Positions 33,901 through 39,447 of a stretch of DNA of 64,000 nucleotides are shown here, piece after piece (the stretch's first letter is position 1; each line of letters begins with the position of its first letter). Under the pieces are notes generated by a model. The model had not been told where the DNA came from, made no database searches, and saw only the letters and a list, made by a program, of their open reading frames with translations. The DNA comes from Paragorgia papillata (lineage: Eukaryota; Cnidaria; Anthozoa; Scleralcyonacea; Coralliidae). Where the stretch lies: contig JAWNZC010000280.1 of assembly GCA_035771165.1 (NCBI GenBank), forward strand, positions 62,001-126,000, read 5' to 3'. The position numbers and the translations under genes were made by a program.

Positions 33901-36452
33901 AAAACTTACCACAACTTATTTCATCACTTTCGTCTTCACAATCTGGTTCGCCATCACAGACAAAGTTGTCCGGGATGCATCTATTTCCAGTGGCACAAGT
34001 AAAAGCGTTTCTGCTACAGGCTGAAGCTAAAACGAATAAATGACATTTTACTAGTAAGATAAATTTAAATGGCTGACGGTCTATTAAATGTGAAACCTCT
34101 TTCAACTTTTAAACAATTAAATATTAATATAAATGAGTCCCCTCCCTGTCCTTTATGCACCAGTCAATGTAAATCCCCACCCCCTCCAACCCGGGAAATA
34201 GTGGGGAATAGCAGGGACTTGGACTTTGCGTGGTAAACATGAACCATTATCCCCACCCCCGGGACAATAATTAAGTTCCAATGTCACCACATGTCCCTGG
34301 TTTCTTTATTAAAAAAAACCAACTTTTAATGAATTAATGTTCCAAGTTAAATGACCAAAAACAAACAACATGAAATTAATGTAGAATTTCAACATTACTT
34401 CTTTTTATATTTATATTAAACTGTGTTATTAAAGTCTCAGTTGGAGTGGAAATGCTTGCACTTAACTCACATGGATTTTCCTAAGAATATGGGGAAAAGT
34501 ATTTGATTAGTCATTTTATACAGTGAGTGATCTTATACACTGGTCTTATTGGAAGATGAATTAGTATCTGTAGATGCCTCTACACGTGGACTCCATTGTT
34601 CTCCCCCTGGCACAAAAATAAAAACTGTGCCACTTGGGCATGCGAGGATTGTGTCATCCTCGTCAATTTTGGTACCATCCTCCAAAAAAAGTGTAACATT
34701 TTTCTCTTTTATTCCAAGTTTTTCTTTTCCTGAGAATAAACAAAGATGTTTCTTGCAGTGCATCTATTAAATATCCAATCAATATTAAAATAAACAAAGG
34801 CATTGCATGGAAGCTGTTTTGTAAATTTTATTTTAAATTGTTAATATCACGGTTCCCTCGGTTTCTTTTGTTCTCGCAGGCACGTTTAACGTCTAAATTA
34901 CCTGATCCATAAACATTAGGTACGATTAGTAACTAATCATGCCTAGGTGCGATTAGTAACTAATCATACCTAGGTGCGATTGGAAACTAATCTGCATATC
35001 TAATGTTTATGGAAAACGCTCGCTTATCCACACGCATACATACTGTAGCACGATTGCAAACTTTCATTTCACAAAAACAATTCTAAACATAATTTTACCT
35101 ATCAAAAAACAAAATCTACTTAGCCAGTAGTTCATTCCATCCACCGTTAGGTCTTGTAGTACCTTTGGAACAAATGGAAATCTCGAGTCTTCTGGTTCGA
35201 AATCTCGAAACTCAATGTTCCTTGCTTCCGACCACTTACTATAACAATTCCTGCTCCATAATGTGTGTCGTTTCGTATTCGCCGGTACAGTGCCTTCTCT
35301 CGTATTCTCGACATCTCTTCTCTGCACGAAACTAAAACGTTTATGCGACATACTCGCTCTCGCTAACTACATCTTTACTCGAATTGCACTGCCGAATACG
35401 CTCGCATAAACCCTTTATATATGCTACCCCAAAGGATTTCAATAGAAAATTAAAAATGTCCCTCAAACCTAGTAAAAGTCCCTCGGGACTTTTACATCTT
35501 CCTCGCAAACCGTAATATTACAAAGTAATAGCATGGCGTTTCGGTTGATTAGTGATTAAATGTCCCTCAAGCCTCGGGAGGTTTAGTAAAAGTCCCTCGG
35601 GCTTCGCCCTCGGGACTTTTACTAAACCTCCCTCGGCTTTCGGGTACGTTTAATCACTAATCGACCTCAAAGCCATGCTATTACTTATAAAAATAGTATT
35701 TATAAATATTAATAAATAGCGCCAGACTTGGAATGCACACGAAATTTAATAAAGCATACAATTGCGATGAACTGATCCGTAAAATATAGTCAGGTCAATG
35801 AATCAACATGTGATATATTGTAAAATATTTGGTTTACAAATGATTCAAACACACCTACCTTTCGTTGTAAGACTTTCCAATGTGTCAGCCACGACAGCCT
35901 TCTTTAACTGTCCGTAAGAAACCTTACAGAGCATCGTGAAATGAATTCAAGTCAAAGTCTACAGTATATTGACCAAGAACGAAGCAGCCATGCGGTCCTG
36001 TCAACCCGTTTTCAAGGGCTTCGCTCGGTTTTCAAAATGGCGGTTGTCAACGATGAAGTGGTGAATTCCCCGCTGTTTCCCCGACCTTACTTGGCGAGGC
36101 AGCGATAGCGAGCGTATTCCCCGCCTAGCAGCATTGTCCCCGCCATTCCCCGCTATTTCCCGGGTTGGAAGGGGTGCATTAATACAACGTTGTTTGAAAT
36201 GAAGAGCTTTTGAATCGAATTCTTCCAAGTCATATGAGTACCAAGAAATTCTAACTACAATCCCGTTAATAAAACCCAACACCGACCTAGCAAACTTTCA
36301 TTACAACTTTCTGGGAGTAAAGAACAACACCGCACAGTTCATTCAGTTACACGTTTATAGTTGAATAACTTACCAGAAATATGAATGACTTTGATATAAA
36401 GAAATAGAAGAAATACGTAAAACAAACGATAGTTTCTCCAGTAAAGTAACAT
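2764..36452 (-). CDS. LDLR/VLDLR-type lipoprotein receptor, 5' half (11 exons)
   Basis: Eleven minus-strand exons join in a single frame, every intron in phase 1. They encode a signal peptide, eight LDL-receptor class A (LA) modules, one per exon, and two EGF-like modules, about 445 residues. The order LA cluster, then an EGF of the N-E-C-x-x-N-N-G type, then a D-I-D-E-C EGF, is the ligand-binding arm of the LDLR/VLDLR/ApoER2 family; eight LA modules match VLDLR. In that family the arm is followed by a six-bladed YWTD propeller, a third EGF, a membrane span and an NPxY tail; none is in the window, so the gene is truncated by the left edge. Expected role: cell-surface endocytic receptor for lipid-carrying or yolk proteins. 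Introns are up to 14 kb and loaded with repeats. Family level is secure; one-to-one orthology is not. Confidence 0.85.
3130..3255 (-). CDS. receptor exon 10: EGF-like module A
   Basis: 42 codons: [16 protein letters not shown], then [17 protein letters not shown]. The N-E-C-x-x-N-N-G-x-C-S opening is that of EGF-A in LDLR-family receptors. Acceptor CTTTTCAG, donor CAAG|GTCAGA. Confidence 0.87.
3256..4105. other. receptor intron, nothing else seen
   Basis: AT-rich intron sequence between the first EGF exon and the last LA exon. No repeat with recognisable ends. Confidence 0.5.
4106..4251 (-). CDS. receptor exon 9: Thr/Pro linker and LA module 8
   Basis: Begins with a small threonine/proline linker ([10 protein letters not shown]), probably O-glycosylated. 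Then comes the last LA module: [15 protein letters not shown] and [17 protein letters not shown] linker at this place separates the final LA module from the rest. The right-hand boundary may be off by one base. Confidence 0.82.
4722..4784. repeat. short perfect-type hairpin
   Basis: Two arms of about 28 bp built on TATACAAGTATTA and GTATTGGTAACCG face each other with almost no loop. It looks like a solo palindromic MITE end in a receptor intron. Confidence 0.6.
4861..5007 (-). CDS. receptor exon 8: LA module 7
   Basis: 49 codons: [18 protein letters not shown] and [18 protein letters not shown]. Two extra residues sit before the last cysteine, and the exon ends with a short linker, NKQPSTG. 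Confidence 0.88.
5368..5440 (-). repeat. tRNA-like SINE head (relic)
   Basis: Read on the minus strand, an A-box-like TAGCCCGGTGGTA and a B-box-like GTCGAGTTCAAGTC are about 35 bases apart, the spacing of an internal pol III promoter. No intact cloverleaf is seen, so this is a tRNA-derived SINE relic rather than a tRNA gene. Confidence 0.4.
5441..6389. other. receptor intron, no gene seen
   Basis: Only short chance open frames. A small (TA)n run sits near 6336. Confidence 0.5.
6390..6482 (+). repeat. GC-rich dispersed repeat, copy 1
   Basis: Contains GCACCCTCACCGGGCTCCG and GGCCTTCGTCCCTACGCC, with CACGCGTGT motifs before it. An inverted copy lies at 44762-44865; both are adjacent to an AT microsatellite. 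Confidence 0.7.
6561..6683 (-). CDS. receptor exon 7: LA module 6
   Basis: 41 codons: [18 protein letters not shown] and [16 protein letters not shown], a near-consensus calcium site. Acceptor CCCAACAG, donor TGTG|GTAAGT. It is separated from exon 6 by a 14-kb intron. Confidence 0.9.
6958..8331. mobile_element. nested element with AACTCC/GGAGTT subterminal arrays
   Basis: Terminal inverted repeats AGACTACACTGTTATTTTC at 6958-6976 and 8313-8331. About 200 bp inside each end there are many short copies of GGAGTTA and TAACTCC in both orientations, like the subterminal transposase-binding arrays of DNA transposons. No coding sequence survives between. Confidence 0.7.
8071..8145 (+). repeat. tRNA(Tyr)-like sequence, not functional
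   Basis: AGTGGCGCAGTGGGTTAGGC gives a good A box and GGACTGTAAGTC resembles a tyrosine anticodon arm (GTA). The T arm is degenerate, so this is a tRNA-derived SINE head or tRNA pseudogene. Confidence 0.4.
8374..8640 (-). pseudogene. RecQ-like helicase fragment
   Basis: The minus strand encodes [20 protein letters not shown] followed by [17 protein letters not shown]. This is the region around motif I (Walker A, GFGKS) of RecQ-type superfamily 2 helicases, with the upstream Q/R-x-A-F-E context. An in-frame stop lies just upstream and nothing of motifs II-VI follows, so only about 80 residues remain. The fragment lies just inside the right inverted end of the composite element, so it was probably cargo or a transposon-coded helicase rather than a host gene. 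Confidence 0.6.
9005..11265. mobile_element. multi-arm palindromic element, copy 1
   Basis: Ends are inverted: AGCCTGAGTAAACAGCC at 9004 and its complement at 11249-11265. Inside, one pair of arms (about 9280-9600 and 10080-10400) mirrors itself around a unique centre. A second pair (about 10570-10880 and 10880-11215) forms another near-perfect palindrome. No coding sequence. A shorter copy lies at 24668-26346, so the structure is inherited, not accidental. Confidence 0.8.
11477..11535. repeat. (TA)n microsatellite
   Basis: About 29 TA dinucleotides. A second run follows at 11708-11744, on the other side of the hammerhead-bearing hairpin. Confidence 0.95.
11538..11690. repeat. solo inverted PLE terminus (hairpin)
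   Basis: Left and right halves are diverged inverted copies of the terminal sequence that also bounds the PLE fragment at 22.1-23.0 kb. The shared motifs are TACCTTAAAGTCTTC, ACCAGAGGTTTC and CTAACATTTCGTGAACC. No coding sequence lies between them. The right half carries an intact hammerhead-like core. Confidence 0.7.
11619..11662 (+). ncRNA. type I hammerhead ribozyme-like motif 1
   Basis: Core CTGATGA at 11625-11631, GAA at 11645-11647. Stem I is TCGC (11621-11624) with GCGA (11658-11661). Stem II has three C-G pairs (CCC/GGG) with an unpaired U-U at its base. Stem III is ACC/GGT with a 3-base loop. Cleavage is predicted after A 11657 (GUA triplet). All conserved core bases are present. 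PLEs are known to carry short-stem-III hammerheads in their terminal repeats, which fits the location. Confidence 0.7.
11745..11885 (+). repeat. G-rich telomere-like tract
   Basis: Degenerate repeats of GGGTTAGGTTTAGGG and GGGGTTGTGGTTAGGG with G runs up to nine. The strand could form G-quadruplexes. It resembles interstitial telomere-type (TTAGGG) sequence. Confidence 0.6.
11997..12820. mobile_element. DNA element with ~55-bp inverted ends
   Basis: Both ends carry the inverted sequence CTCGTCCCCAGAGCCTCTCC. The interior contains an exon-like open stretch ending in a donor (GTGAAG|GTAGTT) at about 12400, perhaps a captured promoter and first exon. No protein family was recognised. Confidence 0.65.
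12933..13825 (+). pseudogene. 5' end of a hAT transposon, transposase frameshifted
   Basis: The hAT-type terminus CAGGGTTGCCAGA starts at 12933; no matching right terminus was found. An ORF at 13269-13505 encodes a BED/TTF-like zinc finger ([20 protein letters not shown], then KHVQ). The frame shifts by one base near 13480. It continues to 13825 with hAT features: a conserved RTKCT segment and the first acidic motif [12 protein letters not shown], followed by VRYYSE. The catalytic centre and dimerisation domain are missing, so this is a 5' fragment of a dead element. Confidence 0.7.
14225..14690 (+). repeat. dispersed repeat R1, copy 1
   Basis: Shares ordered blocks with 16815-17285 in the same orientation: CTTGAAGTCAAA, ATACCATAAATATTT, GCGCAGCGCAGTAGGCGT, TTGTCCCAGAGCCATT and CTGGGTACGAGATTG. 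Its last 100 bp fold on the CAGAGCCA/TGGCTCTG pair. Confidence 0.7.
15437..15895. mobile_element. palindromic MITE
   Basis: Ends are inverted: CCAACTGCGATCATCCCC near 15458 and its complement near 15865-15885, flanked by TACGAGTCA and TGACTCATA. GGGCATTTGAC and GGGGAATTTGAC motifs repeat inside. No gene. Confidence 0.7.
16815..17285 (+). repeat. dispersed repeat R1, copy 2
   Basis: Second, diverged copy of the 14225-14690 repeat, same orientation, ending in the same GTCTGGGTACGAGATTG block. Confidence 0.7.
17922..17965 (-). ncRNA. hammerhead-like motif 2 (core with insertion)
   Basis: On the minus strand, stem I is GTTGC with GCAAC (5 pairs). The core reads CTGAGAAGA, two bases longer than CTGANGA. 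Stem II is CG/CG with the same U-U base step as the other two copies. GAA follows, then stem III AC/GT and a predicted cut after U at 17927. The stems differ in sequence from the copies at 11.6 and 22.1 kb but keep the pairing. The core insertion suggests it is now inactive. Confidence 0.5.
18004..18425 (-). pseudogene. PLE GIY-YIG endonuclease fragment
   Basis: The minus strand encodes [20 protein letters not shown], then [36 protein letters not shown] and [16 protein letters not shown]. This is the catalytic arginine helix and C-terminal half of the GIY-YIG nuclease domain found in Penelope-like elements. It is nearly the same as the copy at 22.2-22.7 kb. The GIY-YIG strands and everything 5' are missing because the foldback element at 18425 abuts the fragment. 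A hammerhead-like motif lies just 3' of it, as in the other copy. Confidence 0.75.
18425..20670. mobile_element. foldback element with long inverted arms
   Basis: Left arm about 18425-18950, right arm about 19958-20670, inverted. Both arms hold arrays of TTCAAC/GTTGAA words, a (GGACGAT)n / (ATCGTCC)n block, a poly-G/poly-C run, and a 270-bp matching stretch with GAGTCCGGCCAAACTCAATA. The right arm is expanded by a long ATT microsatellite. The 1-kb centre has no recognisable gene. It separates the PLE fragment from the rest of its element. Confidence 0.8.
20170..20470. repeat. (ATT)n/(TTA)n microsatellite
   Basis: About 300 bp of imperfect TTA repeats with AATATTAATATT interruptions. A segment of about 130 bp is itself repeated in tandem (20175 and 20335). 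Confidence 0.9.
20839..20958 (-). CDS. receptor exon 6: LA module 5
   Basis: 40 codons: [15 protein letters not shown] and [16 protein letters not shown], then PTG. Acceptor TTATCAG. The donor AACAG|GTGATG is weaker than in the neighbours. Confidence 0.87.
20999..21745. mobile_element. palindromic MITE with TA-type ends
   Basis: Ends CCGTATTTTCTGGGTGATAA and its complement, with TA on each side. The whole 745 bp folds on itself: blocks near 21230-21300 mirror 21540-21610, and GCAGGCGCGGGCTA mirrors TAGCCCGCGCCTGC around 21470. GCGGGTAAT motifs repeat near both ends. Confidence 0.75.
22130..22177 (-). ncRNA. type I hammerhead ribozyme-like motif 3
   Basis: Sequence identical to the 11.62-kb motif, on the minus strand: TCGC then CTGATGA (22171-22165), GAA, the ACC/GGT stem III and GCGA. 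The cut is predicted between 22139 and 22138. It overlaps the 3' end of the PLE endonuclease ORF. A partial inverted copy lacking CTGATGA lies at about 22935-22975 on the plus strand. Confidence 0.7.
22168..22935 (-). pseudogene. 5'-truncated Penelope-like element: linker and GIY-YIG endonuclease
   Basis: From 22935 the minus strand reads [20 protein letters not shown] and [18 protein letters not shown], the segment between reverse transcriptase and nuclease in PLEs. One frameshift near 22770 leads to [24 protein letters not shown] and [21 protein letters not shown] 172-codon ORF (22168-22686) holds the whole nuclease half: the Y-I-G strand, the catalytic arginine in [12 protein letters not shown] and the late glutamate in NKRSE. 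The RT domain is absent. The fragment is bracketed by inverted copies of one terminal sequence (about 22105-22160 and 22935-22998). The tail repeats a TPTP/NAP motif of no known function. Confidence 0.8.
23339..23461 (-). CDS. receptor exon 5: LA module 4
   Basis: 41 codons: [18 protein letters not shown] and [16 protein letters not shown]. Its first two bases complete the last cysteine of LA module 3. Donor TGTG|GTTAGT. Confidence 0.87.
23832..24290. mobile_element. palindromic MITE with ~150-bp arms
   Basis: AAAGTGTATATGAAATGAAA at the left and its inverted copy at the right. The arms extend through GTAACATCTTCTACAG and ATATCTTACTTCGTTCTTGA, and an inner CATTGTATAATGAGTT pair. No gene. It sits about 370 bp from receptor exon 5. 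Confidence 0.8.
24668..26346. mobile_element. multi-arm palindromic element, copy 2
   Basis: Same ends and internal arms as 9005-11265, but the spacer between the first pair of arms is shortened. The flank reads TTTAAAG on both sides, which may be a target duplication or a palindromic target. It lies between receptor exons 4 and 5. Confidence 0.8.
26550..26663 (-). CDS. receptor exon 4: degenerate LA module 3
   Basis: 38 codons: [16 protein letters not shown]..., then [15 protein letters not shown]. The module keeps its cysteines but the acidic residues before and after cysteine 5 are H and L instead of D, so two of four calcium ligands are missing. The donor cuts inside the last cysteine codon (GATT|GTAAAT). 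The next exon begins GT and restores TGT, so the sixth cysteine survives. Read straight through, the sequence would stop two codons later (AAA TAA). Confidence 0.75.
26897..27019 (-). CDS. receptor exon 3: LA module 2
   Basis: 41 codons around [14 protein letters not shown] and [16 protein letters not shown]. All calcium ligands are present. It is the only module with a tryptophan (EWKC) in the position where family members use an aromatic residue to clamp a ligand lysine. Donor TGCA|GTAAGT. Confidence 0.88.
27645..29735. repeat. 20-bp satellite array (~104 units)
   Basis: Tandem copies of GTGAGACCTTACGTTACATT, with A/G switching in ACGTT/ACATT and a few indels that shift the register only after about 29080. 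A block of variants (ACATAACATT followed by GTGAGACACT, then a GTCAGACC unit) recurs starting at 27971, 28431 and 28871. That is a higher-order period of 22-23 units. The array decays at its right end. Confidence 0.97.
29740..30905. other. receptor intron, no gene seen
   Basis: Contains a fragment (about 29795-29838, AATTCGCCAGTGGAAAACC) of the MITE found complete at 52392-52565. Nothing else stands out. Confidence 0.5.
30910..30984. repeat. (TA)n microsatellite
   Basis: About 37 TA dinucleotides. Confidence 0.95.
31521..32999. mobile_element. non-autonomous hAT-type element
   Basis: Ends CAGGCCTATCACTGAG and its complement, followed inward by inverted GGCGTGCG-rich blocks. ATGGATG lies directly outside both ends, a 7-8 bp target duplication as expected for hAT. 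The interior holds two zinc-finger exons but no catalytic region. Confidence 0.8.
32176..32727 (+). pseudogene. N-terminal exons of a ZNF862/ZMYM-like hAT transposase
   Basis: Exon 1 (32176-32421) begins ATG GCG TCA AAG AAA and encodes a zinc-finger-like start: [12 protein letters not shown], later [12 protein letters not shown]. It ends at CAG|GTATGT. Exon 2 (from 32536, acceptor TTTTGTTAG) continues in frame [19 protein letters not shown] and stops at 32725-32727 after about 64 codons. C-x-x-C...H-x5-H spans the splice junction. The DUF4371 and dimerisation regions of the full transposase are absent, so this is an internally deleted element. TATATAAG near 31943 may be its promoter. The product, if made, would be a DNA-binding module without nuclease. 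Confidence 0.6.
33000..33909. other. receptor intron, no gene seen
   Basis: AT-rich; only chance open frames. Confidence 0.5.
33910..34026 (-). CDS. receptor exon 2: LA module 1
   Basis: 39 codons: [16 protein letters not shown]..., with six cysteines and the calcium motif [16 protein letters not shown]. Acceptor TTTTAG, donor TGTG|GTAAGT. A second in-frame acceptor six bases downstream (TTCAG at 34021-34022) is possible and would drop two residues. Confidence 0.85.
34533..35934 (-). CDS. small CIDE-N domain protein (2 exons, 90 aa)
   Basis: Exon 1 (35859-35934) starts at an ATG preceded by an in-frame TGA and encodes [20 protein letters not shown]. Exon 2 (34533-34729) joins in phase 1 and continues [40 protein letters not shown] and GGEQW, then a Ser/Thr-rich tail. 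The pattern (basic strand, V-V-A-x-S/T-L-E-x-L, K-L-G-I, L-x-L-E-D-G-T-x-[IV]-D-[DE], TVFIFV) is the whole CIDE-N domain of the DFF40/DFF45 apoptotic nuclease and inhibitor and of CIDE lipid-droplet proteins. These domains pair through acidic and basic faces; both are visible. Known members carry a further C-terminal domain, absent here, so this would be a stand-alone interaction module. The gene lies inside intron 1 of the receptor gene, same strand. Confidence 0.75.
34908..35003. repeat. hairpin with ~27-bp minisatellite
   Basis: Three copies of GGTGCGATTAGTAACTAATC-type units, themselves palindromic, enclosed by inverted CCATAAACATTAG / CTAATGTTTATGG. Confidence 0.75.
35064..35351 (-). CDS. 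orphan first exon of a DUF3504/Crypton-like protein
   Basis: ATG at 35351 opens [20 protein letters not shown], then [17 protein letters not shown] and [16 protein letters not shown]. This resembles the start of the cnidarian proteins related to KIAA1958/ZMYM/QRICH1. There an N-terminal core-binding region of a Crypton tyrosine recombinase (K-x-T-x-W...W-x-x-W-x-x-x-R, MNYWLSRF) precedes DUF3504. A donor-like GATAG|GTAAAA follows near 35101, but no later exon was found before 34533. It is therefore a truncated copy or an exon spliced to something outside. It lies in the single intron of the CIDE-N gene. Confidence 0.45.
   Translation of the reverse strand: MSHKRFSFVQRRDVENTREGTVPANTKRHTLWSRNCYSKWSEARNIEFRDFEPEDSRFPFVPKVLQDLTVDGMNYWLSRFCFLIGKIMFRIVFVK
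35414..35421 (-). promoter_or_regulatory. TATA box of the DUF3504-like exon
   Basis: TATATAAA on the minus strand, about 65 bp upstream of the ATG at 35351. That spacing suits a start site near 35388. Confidence 0.4.
35520..35690. mobile_element. near-perfect hairpin MITE
   Basis: Arms of about 80 bp (AGTAATAGCATGGC, GATTAGTGATTAAA, AGTAAAAGTCCCTCGGGC) meet around a 3-base centre at about 35610. It lies in the intron of the CIDE-N gene. Confidence 0.85.
36374..36452 (-). CDS. receptor exon 1: signal peptide
   Basis: ATG at 36452 opens 26 codons with a basic start (WRNYR) and a long hydrophobic core ([14 protein letters not shown]), a typical secretory signal. The donor CTG|GTAAGT leaves phase 1, as for every later receptor exon, so it joins exon 2 as ...HIS-A-SACS. 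A TATA-like box lies about 45 bp upstream of the ATG. The exon is 2.3 kb from exon 2 and could belong to another secreted protein, but phase, strand and promoter agree with the receptor. Confidence 0.65.
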
Positions 36453-36493
36453 TCTTATATAGTGAATCAAGATCGCGCTCAATACTATACGCC

Positions 36494-36499
36494 TTTATA
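36494..36499 (-). promoter_or_regulatory. TATA box of the receptor gene
   Basis: TATAAA in the context GTATTTATAAAGGC on the minus strand. It lies about 42-47 bp upstream of the signal-peptide ATG, leaving a predicted 5' UTR of only 10-20 bases. Confidence 0.45.
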
Positions 36500-36699
36500 A
36501 ATACGATAGTACTCTGGCTCTCTACCTTGCAAACGAATGGGTTTTCATTCGATACATTCGAACCAATGCATTATTGTCACATGAATGTGCCCTTAGCCAA
36601 TCACGTTTCGCCAATCCCACGGTATTGATTTCAAAACGGTTAAACTTTGGCTTAAATTTAGAACATGTTTTGACGGGCGGTGTACACGCTTAGGTGTAT

Positions 36700-38020
36700 A
36701 TATAAGCGCCCTGCTTAGGTGCATGCCAACGACAGTATACTATTTAGGGACGGACCATTAGATTTTTGAGGGGAGGGGGGGCGGGGTTGGCCAATTTTTT
36801 GTTGCAGGAATATTTTTTTTTCGCCCGGGGTTGTGCAGGATATTTTTTTCCGACATCATTTGCTTGCAGGATATTTTTTTTCACGCCGGGCACGAAAGGG
36901 CCAAAAATCGCCGGGATTCAACAGTTGACGTTACTATTGGCCAGCGGAAGCGCGCACCAAAACAGAAAAAAAGATGGCGGCTAATTTTTCGCGAAAAGAG
37001 CGATGTAACGTTTCTTTCTAGATGCAGCAGCATGAATTACATTTTATTGAAAACAAGACGCCCGCTAGGCGTTAACTCGGACTACTGGGCATGGGCAATG
37101 GGATGGTGATGTGGAGGAGGACATGTTACTAGAAAGCTAGTTAGAAAGCACACTCACTTGTTTTACAAAGAACAATTTTTTATTGACTACTATTATAAAC
37201 TTACATGCATGGACAACCTAGATTGGGACAACATAGAATTGATAATACTGAAAGCCATCATGGCATTGGTTTAACTATATCTCGAACTATATGTATGGTA
37301 TTGTGACATTTTGTGCACATATTATGCAGCTATCAATGTTTTCCCCCTGAGGGGGGGGGGGGGGGGGGGGGGTGCGGGCAACCCAGGGGGATTTTGACAT
37401 TTTGAAAAAATAGGCACGCGCTAGCGTGCATGTGTCTACTGCATATATCATCATGACATCATTATATCAACAAATGTTTTCATGAAATGACGATTATACT
37501 AATCCTTTCCCCAACCAAAGAAATTACTGAACAATAAAAGTAACCCTAATCCGAACCTTAACCCGAAAAGCAGAAAAAATAAATGACAAAATGGTGCCAT
37601 GTCAGTTTGACAGATGGAAACTAGTATTTACCATAGTGGAACATAGTCATCGTAGCTAGAATCTTTGGGTCACATCTTCGTAACCAATCAAAGGCCTGAA
37701 AATCCCTGATTCGAGAACACTTCCGAATACTTCGGTAATGGCCGTTTGCTGTCATTTACTGTATTCGTGATATAAATGTTTTTCACAAAAAGACTTTTTA
37801 CTGGCGAGTATTTTTAGGATTTTTAGGTTTAGTTTTTCTAAGTTAACCCTTTGTTGCATGACCCCTTTATCCTCGATGGATTTTGATGCCATTTGGTATT
37901 TGTTTGGGGTCCAATCGGAGGAAAAACAGTCAAATTTTGCCAACTTCTACTAACTAGGGTGGGGCCTGGTTACAATTGTAACCCCCATGCATGCCCAGAA
38001 CACCAGTGGCCAAAAATAGA
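36700..38020. other. intergenic, low-complexity and degenerate repeats
   Basis: Three GCAGGATATTTTTTT units near 36810-36885 and a run of about 24 G near 37350. The latter is followed by GGGCAACCCAGGGGGATTTT, which recurs inverted at 44420-44470. No gene recognised. Confidence 0.5.
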
Positions 38021-38540
38021 GGCAAATTGAATAAATGGTTTATTTGCCAAAACCAAACTATTTACAGAATAAAGAAAAATACAAGTTGGTGAGGAGACCT
38101 CAAGAGGCTAAAGCTTGTGTAAAGGTCACCTCGTTCACAGAATTAAAGTTCAAATAATTAGATATCTAAAGTAAATTGAAAAGAATTGTTTAAAAAATTA
38201 TCTGTGGACATGTTCGAAGGAAGGAATTTTTGAGACCTCAAAAACCAAGTTTGTGCTAAGAGACCTCCTCATTTACAACAGAGTACAGTTTACCATAACA
38301 ATTAACATTGTTAAACAGCTAGCTCTGATGTTATGACCATGTTCAACTATATTCAAATATAATAATTAAATAAGTAGTGTTTATAGCAGTAATATATAAT
38401 GGTAAGGAATTACAAATATAGAGGCAAAAACAACAAAGTTAAAAGCAAAATTACATTATTTACAAACAGAACGAAAATAACAGAACAGTACTTAGCTATA
38501 TTACATTGGTAGTTTCGGTATTTACATAGATATAGAGAAA

Positions 38541-38995
38541 ATCTTAGTTTGTATCAACATAAGTAGCAATTTTTCGTTTAAAGTTCGAAAAGGATTTACT
38601 ATCTCTTATGTTTGATGGTAGGGAATTCCATATTGAGGCGCCATCAAACATAAGACTTTTCATATTGTTTGTTCATGGTTGTGGCAAACACACTTTAGAA
38701 GAACTGTCACGAAAATTGTGACTTAAGACGTCTTGCCTGAAAGTAAATAGTTTGTTCAGACATTCTGGCCCCATATTGTTTAATATCTTAAACATGATTT
38801 TAGCTTTTGCCTTTTCCCCATTTAAAGCAGTTTCTTGGCTTACTTCATTGGGTAAATCTGCTATAATACGAGCAGCCCTGTTGTGAAGTTTGGGTTTCAC
38901 CAAACACATTCCAAACTTCACAACAGTAATTAAAGTATGGTTGTATTATAGCATTATATACTGATAAAAGTGTTTTCCTGTCAACAAATTATTTT
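38541..38995 (-). pseudogene. LINE reverse-transcriptase 3' end (CR1/L2-like)
   Basis: The minus strand reads IIQPYFNYCCEVWNVFGE, then after a shift KLHNRAARII, MFKILNNMGPECLNKLF, HNFRDSSSKVCLPQP, and after another shift FDGASIWNSLPSNIRDSKSF and a stop. This is the order of the C-terminal (thumb and beyond) part of non-LTR retrotransposon ORF2. Two frameshifts and the loss of everything 5' make it a dead, truncated insertion. The AT-rich segment to 38020 is probably its 3' UTR. Confidence 0.75.
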
Positions 38996-39447
38996 ATTCT
39001 TTTATATCTATCTGCGTTACTTTAAGTTTTTGGCTTGTATATTTTCTATAGCATGTTTATAGCTTTGTTACATGCTGATATTTTTTATATGAATGTTGTG
39101 AAATACTTTTATTAAACTATGAAAGCAAATAAACAGACTCGCCTTCTCCTCGTTCGTGCCGCCATCTTGGAAAAGCTTGATTCCGTTTCTATATATATCC
39201 ACGTAAATAGCGCCTGAGTCGCCTGACCGAACTCTTGGTTAGTGCGAACACAACGGCTCCGATAAACAAAAAAGAATTAATACTTTATCGTGCACGGTTT
39301 TGAGCAAACGAACAAAATACGTTTGACGACCTCGACACCTCGTGAGCAAAACAAAATGGTGACCTTTCGGGCCAGTTTCGGCGAACTTTCGTCGCGTTCC
39401 GTTCGTTTGTGACGTAGTGATACAAGCAAACTCAACAGCTCATGGCA

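Noticed and set aside
36766..37109. ORFs with AGYFFPTS-like repeats
   Set aside because: Three copies of a GCAGGATATTTTTTT repeat, not protein-coding.
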